NCBI GenBank assembly: GCA_036381475.1
Contig: DASVCT010000013.1
Location: 1-9,850 of the forward strand
Length of the DNA stretch: 9,850 nt
Direction: 5' to 3'
Source of the DNA: ZC4RG29 sp036381475
Lineage (GTDB): Bacteria; Bacteroidota; Bacteroidia; Cytophagales; Cyclobacteriaceae
The stretch's first letter is position 1. Each line of letters starts with the position of its first letter. A model generated the notes under the pieces. That model made no database searches. It saw nothing but the letters and a program-made list of their open reading frames with translations, and was not told the origin of the DNA. This document shows, one piece after another, positions 5,355 through 9,850 of this stretch. Both the position numbers and the translations under genes were made by a program.

Positions 5355-5783
5355 ATGATATCCACACAGCCCACCATCGCCTTGGTTGATGACGACAAGG
5401 TGTTTCAACTCATTGCTTCACGCAGCATCCGTGCAGGTAACTTCCAGGGGAGGATCCTCACTTTCAACAACGGAGGGGAAGCACTCGAGTATCTCGAACA
5501 GAACGCCGCCAACCCCGACGAACTCCCTGATCTGATCTTCCTTGACATCAACATGCCGGTCGTTGACGGATGGGCATTTTTGGAAGACTACATCCAGCTT
5601 AAGGCTCAACTCCGAAAACCCATGCGGGTCTACATGGTCAGCTCATCGGTAGATTCGCGCGACATATCCCGCGCCCGTTCGTTCGAGGACGTTCGTGAAT
5701 ACATCTGCAAGCCCGTCAGCCAGCAAAAGTTCGCAGAGCTTCTCGCCTTTTATGAGGAAGAGATTGATGATAGTCGACAGTAG
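5355..5783 (+). CDS. Stand-alone response regulator receiver protein (CheY-like)
   Basis: This 142-residue protein consists of one receiver domain and has no output domain. The conserved set is complete: acidic pocket Asp12-Asp14 in ALVDDDK, phosphoacceptor Asp64 in DLIFLDINMPVVDGW, the switch Ser at about 96-97 in MVSSSVD, and Lys119-Pro120 in YICKP. It should accept a phosphate from a histidine kinase and act by protein contact. No kinase or phosphotransfer gene is in the window, so the partner is unknown. The insert NAANPDELPD before the phosphorylation strand is typical of the lone receivers common in Bacteroidetes (family knowledge). The ATG at 5355 is chosen because it sits just after a -7 element and gives the normal short N-terminus. 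Twelve bases after the stop the G-free array begins. Confidence 0.92.
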   Translation: MISTQPTIALVDDDKVFQLIASRSIRAGNFQGRILTFNNGGEALEYLEQNAANPDELPDLIFLDINMPVVDGWAFLEDYIQLKAQLRKPMRVYMVSSSVDSRDISRARSFEDVREYICKPVSQQKFAELLAFYEEEIDDSRQ

Positions 5784-5794
5784 CAACTTGCCAT

Positions 5795-5874
5795 CATTCA
5801 CTCATTCACTCATTCACTCAATCACTCATTCACTCAATCACTCATTCACTCATTCACTCATTCACTCATTCACT
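5795..5874. repeat. 8-base tandem array, (CAWTCACT)x10
   Basis: Ten head-to-tail copies of CATTCACT occur without interruption. Copies 4 and 6 are CAATCACT; every other base is identical. The plus strand has no G. The array fills the gap between convergent genes. It starts 12 bases after the receiver stop codon, and its last base is part of the stop codon (TAA, minus strand 5874-5876) of the DUF3108-type gene. Confidence 0.97.
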
Positions 5875-6689
5875 TATTCTACCAGGTTAACCGGGTTTCT
5901 CAACCCCGAATATGAAGTGAGCTCAACGCCAGCGCTTCCGATAAACATCTCGGCGTTGATCTTGAGGGGGATGCGGTTGGCGTCGTCGGAAAACCAGGCG
6001 GTCACTGAGTTCTCACCGTCGAAGACTTTATTCTTGGGCATAACGGGCACCACCCTGATTGCCCTGAATTTACCAGCCTTGGTCTTGACGATGTCCTTGC
6101 CCTTGTAGACGACGTCCAGGCTATAAAACGTATCCTCGAAAAATCCTTTGATCACCAGGGTATCACCTGGCTTTTTATCGGACAGGTCCATCGTGCGCAG
6201 GTACAGGAACCCGCCGATCATGTCCCGCACATTGCGGGGCGCATCGTAGTATTTGGGCTCCTTCATCTCGCCGGTCTTGTTGTCGAGTACCTTGACCTCA
6301 ATCTTCTGATTCAAGTGGTCGAAGTTGGTCCATTCGTCCTTCTTGTACCGGCCTTCACGAATGCGGCGAATGAACTGGTGCGGAACCAAGGCGGCCGTAT
6401 CGATATAAGCGCCCCAGTAATCATCAACGTCGGCAACCCAGTCGACTACCCCGACCGTCCTGCCGCGTACATCGACTTTGTAGCACTTGCGGCCATTCAT
6501 CTCGAAGTATTCGGGTTGGATTTGAGTCGACCCGCGGCCCACTGTAAAAATGCCATACGTCATCTTGAAATTGAGTACCTCCCCACGGGTAAAGCTGTGG
6601 TTGGGTACACGCTGATAGACATCGTTGCGACTGATTTCAAAAGCCGATGCCGTAAGAATCAGTATAATACCGGGTAAAAATCGTCTCAT
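5874..6689 (-). CDS. Secreted DUF3108-type protein
   Basis: This 271-residue protein has an N-terminal signal peptide (MRRFLPGIILILTASAF), so it is probably periplasmic or attached to the outer membrane. It has no lipobox cysteine. The body fits DUF3108: GEVLNFKMTYGIFTVGRG (36-53), then YKVDVRGRTVGVVDWVADVDDYWGAYID, FDHLNQKIEVKV, a RDMIGGFLYLRTMDL segment in the middle, and TKAGKFRAIRVVPVMP with AWFSDDANRIPLKINAEM near the end. I see this as the long beta-sheet fold of that family, but no function is established for it. The ATG at 6687-6689 precedes the signal peptide. A near-perfect -7 element lies 57 bases upstream. The neighbour dapD, further upstream, has the same strand but is 194 bases away. 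Confidence 0.8.
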   Translation of the reverse strand: MRRFLPGIILILTASAFEISRNDVYQRVPNHSFTRGEVLNFKMTYGIFTVGRGSTQIQPEYFEMNGRKCYKVDVRGRTVGVVDWVADVDDYWGAYIDTAALVPHQFIRRIREGRYKKDEWTNFDHLNQKIEVKVLDNKTGEMKEPKYYDAPRNVRDMIGGFLYLRTMDLSDKKPGDTLVIKGFFEDTFYSLDVVYKGKDIVKTKAGKFRAIRVVPVMPKNKVFDGENSVTAWFSDDANRIPLKINAEMFIGSAGVELTSYSGLRNPVNLVE

Positions 6690-6745
6690 TGGTGCATCAT
6701 TTTACTCCGTACGGATCCTTGAAACCCGCTTGTATATACCTTAGG

Positions 6746-6753
6746 CAAATTTA
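6746..6753 (-). promoter_or_regulatory. -7 element for the DUF3108-type gene
   Basis: The minus strand reads TAAATTTG, a perfect TAnnTTTG, 57 bases upstream of the ATG at 6689. The -33 element is not clear. The leader would be about 50 bases and contains the 10-base palindrome TCCGTACGGA (6706-6715). Confidence 0.45.
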
Positions 6754-6883
6754 AAAAATTCCTCTACCGGACTAATAACGTACTAAGCAACTCAAAGGTG
6801 ATGCCAAAACACGCCTATCGAACCGCAAAGCGCAACGAAACCTTACAAAAACGCTTTAATTATACTGAATAACAATCTGATAT

Positions 6884-7696
6884 TCAAACAGGAACGGAGT
6901 TTTCCCGAAGAGCGTCGTTAAGTGATGTCTTTTTGTCGGTGCTTTCCTTTCGTTGCCCGATAATAAGCGCACATGAGACGCCGAATTCTCCTGCCGGGAA
7001 CTTGCGCAGCATCGAGCCAGGGATTACCACCGCACGCTCCGGCACGTACCCTTTATATTCAATGGGCTTGTCGCCGGTCACGTCTATGACCTTTGAGCTG
7101 GCCGTCAGCACTACGTTGGCGCCCAGCACAGCTTCCCGCCCGACACGAACGCCTTCCACGACGATGCAACGCGAACCGATGAAGGCGTTGTCCTCGATGA
7201 TTACAGGTGCAGCCTGCACCGGCTCCAACACACCGCCGATGCCGACGCCTCCGCTGAGATGAACATTCTTTCCGATCTGAGCGCAGCTTCCTACCGTAGC
7301 CCACGTGTCTACCATAGTGCCTTCATCCACATACGCACCGATGTTAACATACGAAGGCATCATGATCACCCCTTTGCTCACGTAGGAACCGTAGCGGGCG
7401 ATGGCATGCGGCACAACACGGACGCCCAGGGTTTGGTAGTTGCGCTTCAGGGCAATTTTGTCGTGAAACTCAAATGGTCCCACTTCAATAGTCTCCATTT
7501 GTTGGATGGGGAAGTAGAGGATTACAGCCTTCTTGATCCATTCGTTCACTTTCCAGCCGTCGCCGGTGGGTTCCGCAACACGGAGCTGACCCTGATCCAG
7601 TTTCGCGACTACTTCACGGATGGCGTTCTGGACGTCGGCCTCTTTTAATAACGACCTGTCTTCCCAGGCGCGCTCGATGACTTGCTGTAAATCCAT
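6884..7696 (-). CDS. dapD: 2,3,4,5-tetrahydropyridine-2,6-dicarboxylate N-succinyltransferase (DapD)
   Basis: DapD transfers the succinyl group of succinyl-CoA to tetrahydrodipicolinate, a step in the succinylase route to meso-diaminopimelate and lysine in the cytoplasm. The 270 residues are the normal length (E. coli about 274). After a helical N-terminus (1-70) comes the left-handed beta-helix built from hexapeptide repeats: VIMMPSYVNIGAYVDEGTMV (110-129), DTWATVGSCAQIGKNVHLSG (130-149), GVGIGGVLEPVQAAPVIIED (150-169) and FIGSRCIVVEGVRVG. The C-terminal loop is GYVPERAVVIPGSMLRK (216-232). The YVDEGTMVDTWATVGSCAQI block is essentially that of proteobacterial DapD. The ATG at 7694-7696 gives MDLQQVIERAWEDR, the usual start. 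No other lysine-pathway genes are adjacent. The glycosyltransferase gene is divergent from it. Confidence 0.97.
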   Translation of the reverse strand: MDLQQVIERAWEDRSLLKEADVQNAIREVVAKLDQGQLRVAEPTGDGWKVNEWIKKAVILYFPIQQMETIEVGPFEFHDKIALKRNYQTLGVRVVPHAIARYGSYVSKGVIMMPSYVNIGAYVDEGTMVDTWATVGSCAQIGKNVHLSGGVGIGGVLEPVQAAPVIIEDNAFIGSRCIVVEGVRVGREAVLGANVVLTASSKVIDVTGDKPIEYKGYVPERAVVIPGSMLRKFPAGEFGVSCALIIGQRKESTDKKTSLNDALRENSVPV

Positions 7697-7713
7697 TATT
7701 AGTGATTAGTTTG
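7682..7713 (+). promoter_or_regulatory. Possible promoter of the glycosyltransferase gene
   Basis: TTG (7682-7684) as -33 and TTAGTTTG (7706-7713, one mismatch from TAnnTTTG) as -7 are 21 bases apart. The -33 element would lie inside the dapD coding sequence. If real, the GTG at 7702 is upstream of the transcription start, which favours the TTG start at 7741. Confidence 0.3.
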
Positions 7714-7740
7714 GCTTTGCTTGAATACCTCAGAGAATTC

Positions 7741-8868
7741 TTGGCGCAAGTAATAAAAAAAAGGAAAATAGTCATCGCTTCTGTGCTCAAGCCGGTCGAT
7801 GACACCCGCATGTTCGAGAAGATGGGTCAGACACTCGCCGACACGGGCCGGTACGAGGTTCACATCGTCGGGTTTCCGGGAAGCACGGACACGAGGTATC
7901 CCGGTGTTGTATTCCACCCTTCGCCCTATTTCCCGAGACTCAGTCCCGCGCGGATTCGCGCCCCTTTTCGGGCCTTCCGGTTGATTAAGAGGCTTAGCCC
8001 GGATGTCATCATCGTCACAACCCATGAACTGCTCCTCGCAGCTGTTGCCGTCCGGATGTTCCGAAAGACAGTTGTCATCTACGACATACGGGAAAACTAT
8101 TTTCGCAACATTCTCCACCTCCCGACATTCAATCCCTTGCTCCGGCCGGCACTTGCACTATGGGTGCGCGGCTGGGAGAAGCTGCTAACTCCCTTCGTCC
8201 GGAAGGTTATCGTGTCCGAAGAAGGTTATATCACCGAGCTCCCTTTCATCAGACGCAAGGCAGCGGTAATACAAAACAAAGTGAAGCGGGCCGCCATCAG
8301 GCCACGTTCGGGGCAGCCGCATCGGGGACTTTCCCTCCTATTCTCAGGAACGCTTGCGGAGTCAACCGGCGTTTTCACCGCCATCCACGTGGCGGGCGTG
8401 CTGCATGAACACGATCCCACGGTGCACCTGACGCTCATCGGCTACTGCGCCCACGCAGAAACGCTGCGGCGGATGCGGGAAGCGATACAAGGTCGCGACT
8501 ATATCACGCTCGTGGGCGGCGATCGCCTGGTGTCACACGACACGATTATGGAGGCCGTCGCACAGGCGGACTTCGGATTTATTGCGTACCCTCCTAACCC
8601 ATCCACCGAAAACACGATACCTACGAAGTTGTTTGAATACCTCGGTGCCTGCCTCCCTATCCTGCTCATTAACCATCCTCCCTGGATGGAATTCTGTGCT
8701 CCCTACGCCGCCGCCCTGGTGTTCGATCCGCGGCATATCCGCGCGGGGGAAATGCTCGAACGAATGCGCAACGCCGATTTCTACACCCGCACCCCTGGTG
8801 AGGAGGTGTTTTGGGAGTCGGAAGGCGACAAGCTGGTTTCGCTGGTCGATCGGCTAACGTCCCGATAA
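7741..8868 (+). CDS. GT4-type glycosyltransferase
   Basis: This is a GT-B-fold glycosyltransferase that probably adds a sugar to a surface polysaccharide or other envelope glycan. The N-terminal Rossmann domain starts with KIVIASVLKPVDDTRMFEKMG, followed by PDVIIVTTHELLLAAVAVR and VVIYDIRENYFRNIL. The C-terminal domain has LLFSGTLAESTGVFTAIHVA, VHLTLIGYC, ITLVGGDRLVSHDTIMEAVA, then ADFGFIAYPPNPSTENTIPTKLFEYLG, where the nucleotide-sugar binding glutamates lie with x8 between them rather than the classical x7. No ATG occurs before residue 24 of this call. The frame opens at GTG 7702, five bases from the dapD ATG, with other in-frame TTGs. The TTG at 7741 is chosen because the fold should begin near KKRKIVIA and a possible promoter lies before it; it gives 375 residues, 388 from the GTG. 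The donor, acceptor and pathway cannot be told from the context. Confidence 0.85.
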   Translation: MAQVIKKRKIVIASVLKPVDDTRMFEKMGQTLADTGRYEVHIVGFPGSTDTRYPGVVFHPSPYFPRLSPARIRAPFRAFRLIKRLSPDVIIVTTHELLLAAVAVRMFRKTVVIYDIRENYFRNILHLPTFNPLLRPALALWVRGWEKLLTPFVRKVIVSEEGYITELPFIRRKAAVIQNKVKRAAIRPRSGQPHRGLSLLFSGTLAESTGVFTAIHVAGVLHEHDPTVHLTLIGYCAHAETLRRMREAIQGRDYITLVGGDRLVSHDTIMEAVAQADFGFIAYPPNPSTENTIPTKLFEYLGACLPILLINHPPWMEFCAPYAAALVFDPRHIRAGEMLERMRNADFYTRTPGEEVFWESEGDKLVSLVDRLTSR

Positions 8869-8891
8869 GCATAGACGCATATACGGATGCA

Positions 8892-8926
8892 GACGCAAAA
8901 GGCGTCCCCAAAAGTGGTTTTGCGTC
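8892..8926 (+). terminator. Inverted repeat after the glycosyltransferase gene
   Basis: GACGCAAAA (8892-8900) and TTTTGCGTC (8918-8926) form a perfect 9-base-pair stem around 17 bases, 24 bases after the stop. An alternative fold uses GACGC with GCGTC (8902-8906) plus CAAAA (8909-8913) with TTTTG (8918-8922). No strong T run follows, so it is a candidate terminator or 3'-end structure only. Confidence 0.4.
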
Positions 8927-8990
8927 GATTTGTGGCCGCAGTCGCGTGGGATGATTCGCCGAAATCTTCCAAAAATATTTGGCTAAATAC

Positions 8991-9021
8991 TTTTTTAGAT
9001 TAATCTAAATTTATATTTTTG
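8991..9021 (+). promoter_or_regulatory. Promoter and 16-base palindromic operator of the metalloregulator gene
   Basis: TATTTTTG (9014-9021) is a perfect TAnnTTTG -7 element. TTTT at 8991-8994 sits 19 bases upstream as a weak -33. TTTAGATTAATCTAAA (8994-9009) is a perfect 16-base palindrome that touches the -33 region and covers most of the spacer. Inverted TTAG...CTAA sequences are typical of DtxR/IdeR/MntR-type operators (family knowledge), so the product of the next gene probably binds here and represses its own operon. A further half-site, CTAAA, lies at 8983-8987. The leader would be about 13 bases. Confidence 0.65.
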
Positions 9022-9040
9022 TCGTAGTAATTCATCAGAT

Positions 9041-9712
9041 ATGCACCCCATATTGAGCCTGGTCGAGGAAAACTATCTCAAAGCCATCTACCACCTGTCG
9101 GACGCAGGAAAAAGCGCCGTTTCCACGAATGCGCTGGCGGACAATATGAACAACAAGGCCGCTTCCGTAACCGACATGATCAAGAAGCTGTCATCGAAAG
9201 GAGTGATCTCCTACGAGAAATACCACGGCGTAAACATTTCCGAGAAAGGACGGCGCGCCGCGCTACGAGTGATCCGAAAACACAGGCTCTGGGAAACGTT
9301 CCTGGTGGATAAACTCAACTTTAACTGGGACGAAGTTCACGAGGTCGCGGAACAACTCGAACACATTGAGTCGCCCCTCCTCATTGAAAAACTCGACAGT
9401 TTTCTCGGACACCCCAAAGTGGATCCACACGGGCACCCGATTCCCGACAAGGACGGCAAGATTCACGAAGTCAAGCAGGTCCAACTTTCGGAAGCGAAGG
9501 CTGGTACGAATGGGATCGTGCACTCCGTTAACGACGGCAGTCCGAAATTCCTTCAATACCTGTCCAAGATCGGCATCCGGATCGGCGCACGTATCGATAT
9601 CGTCGAGCGCATGGAGTTTGACGGTTCGATGGAAATCATTATCGACGACAAAGAACGCGTGTTCATTTCCAGGCAGGCATCGGAAAACCTTTTGATCCGT
9701 GAAAGGCCATGA
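9041..9712 (+). CDS. DtxR/MntR-family metal-dependent transcriptional regulator with FeoA-like C-terminus
   Basis: This 223-residue metal-responsive repressor would control metal uptake, with iron or manganese as effector. The winged helix-turn-helix covers about 5-68 (NYLKAIYHLS, then VSTNALADNMNNKAASVTDMIKKLSSKGVISYEKYHGVNISEKG). The dimerisation and metal-binding domain covers about 69-145, with HRLWETFLVD and WDEVHEVAEQLEHIES. By position, His81, Glu85, His100, Glu104, Glu107 and His108 match the metal ligands of this family. Glu104 stands where DtxR has Cys102, as in MntR. Asn11 stands where MntR has Asp8 and DtxR Met10, so specificity is uncertain. Residues about 148-220 (VQLSEAKAGTNGIVHSVND to the end) form an SH3-like FeoA domain. 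The gene has a palindromic operator and overlaps the next gene by ATGA. Confidence 0.92.
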   Translation: MHPILSLVEENYLKAIYHLSDAGKSAVSTNALADNMNNKAASVTDMIKKLSSKGVISYEKYHGVNISEKGRRAALRVIRKHRLWETFLVDKLNFNWDEVHEVAEQLEHIESPLLIEKLDSFLGHPKVDPHGHPIPDKDGKIHEVKQVQLSEAKAGTNGIVHSVNDGSPKFLQYLSKIGIRIGARIDIVERMEFDGSMEIIIDDKERVFISRQASENLLIRERP

Positions 9713-9816
9713 AAACGGCGAACCGTAAGATCACTCGAATCTTCAAGATCGTCATGCTGTTCGTTGGCATCCTGACCGCCGCGCTGATCGTCGCAGCGTG
9801 GTACATGAACTTATGA
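9709..9816 (+). CDS. 35-residue single-helix membrane protein
   Basis: MKTANRKITRIFKIVMLFVG then ILTAALIVAAWYMNL is a short basic segment (about 1-13, five Lys/Arg) followed by one hydrophobic helix of about 20 residues and a three-residue tail. The positive-inside rule puts the N-terminus in the cytoplasm. Its ATG overlaps the regulator's stop (ATGA, 9709-9712) and its TGA overlaps the next ATG (ATGA, 9813-9816), so it is held between two coupled genes. That arrangement is the main reason to call it a gene. No homologue is recognised. It might be a small accessory subunit of a transporter or oxidase encoded downstream (inference). Confidence 0.7.
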   Translation: MKTANRKITRIFKIVMLFVGILTAALIVAAWYMNL

Positions 9817-9850
9817 AACGAAAGGTGCTCCATACGGTGATGCTCAACCT
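9813..9850 (+). CDS. Start of a third gene of the regulator operon (partial)
   Basis: Only the first 12 codons plus two bases are in the window: MKRKVLHTVMLN, then Leu. The ATG overlaps the stop of the 35-residue protein by ATGA, as in the pair before it. The sequence is basic at first and then hydrophobic, so it could be a signal peptide or a membrane helix. It is too short to name. Genes coupled to a DtxR/MntR regulator are often metal-transport or metal-dependent envelope genes (inference). Confidence 0.55.
   Translation, partial: MKRKVLHTVMLN

Noticed and set aside
3636..5874. CRISPR array
   Set aside because: The units are 8-9 bases head to tail with no spacers, and no cas genes are present.
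5695..6108. Plus-strand frame with repeated THSLIHS units
   Set aside because: It is an out-of-frame read of the CAWTCACT array plus the complement of the DUF3108-type gene.
6706..6715. TCCGTACGGA palindrome in the leader of the DUF3108-type gene as an operator
   Set aside because: A 10-base palindrome is not rare, there is no regulator nearby, and it overlaps nothing that needs it.

Overview
The window looks like a chromosomal segment of a Bacteroidetes bacterium, most likely of the Cytophagales type. The evidence is the Bacteroidetes form of ParE, several promoters of the TTTG / TAnnTTTG kind with short leaders, starts with no obvious Shine-Dalgarno sequence, a bacterial alkylglycerol-monooxygenase-like protein and a lone receiver protein. 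GC content is moderate (about half by eye). There is no transposase, phage gene, tRNA, rRNA or CRISPR array. The assignment is inference from sequence character, with no database search.

Layout. 1-1099 (minus strand): the first 166 codons of parE, preceded upstream by a four-helix membrane protein of unknown function. 1317-2938 (plus): a membrane di-iron hydroxylase of the sterol desaturase/AGMO type, translationally coupled to a small lipoprotein. 3006-3416 (plus): an ArsC-like thioredoxin-fold protein without the catalytic cysteine, followed by a hairpin and a 320-base gene-free stretch of repeat-like sequence. 3737-4636 (plus): 3-hydroxybutyryl-CoA dehydrogenase. 4787-5176 (minus): mscL. 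5355-5783 (plus): stand-alone receiver domain protein. 5874-6689 (minus): secreted DUF3108-type protein. 6884-7696 (minus): dapD. 7741-8868 (plus): GT4-type glycosyltransferase. 9041-end (plus): a DtxR/MntR-family metalloregulator, a 35-residue single-helix membrane protein and the start of a third gene, all joined by ATGA stop/start overlaps.

The genes are mostly unrelated single housekeeping or small two-gene units. Two features stand out. First, three different short tandem arrays (8-, about 9- and 8-base units), all without a single G on the plus strand, sit at 3636, 4651 and 5795. Two of them completely fill the space between convergent genes and run into the stop codon of the minus-strand gene. 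They may act as transcription-termination or insulator sequence (inference). Second, a perfect 16-base palindrome lies over the promoter of the metalloregulator. This predicts autoregulation of an operon whose next member is a tiny membrane protein.

No clearly new multi-gene defence or mobile system is visible. The best candidates for undescribed biology are the G-free arrays, the regulator plus micro-membrane-protein operon that runs off the right edge, and the hydroxylase plus lipoprotein pair.
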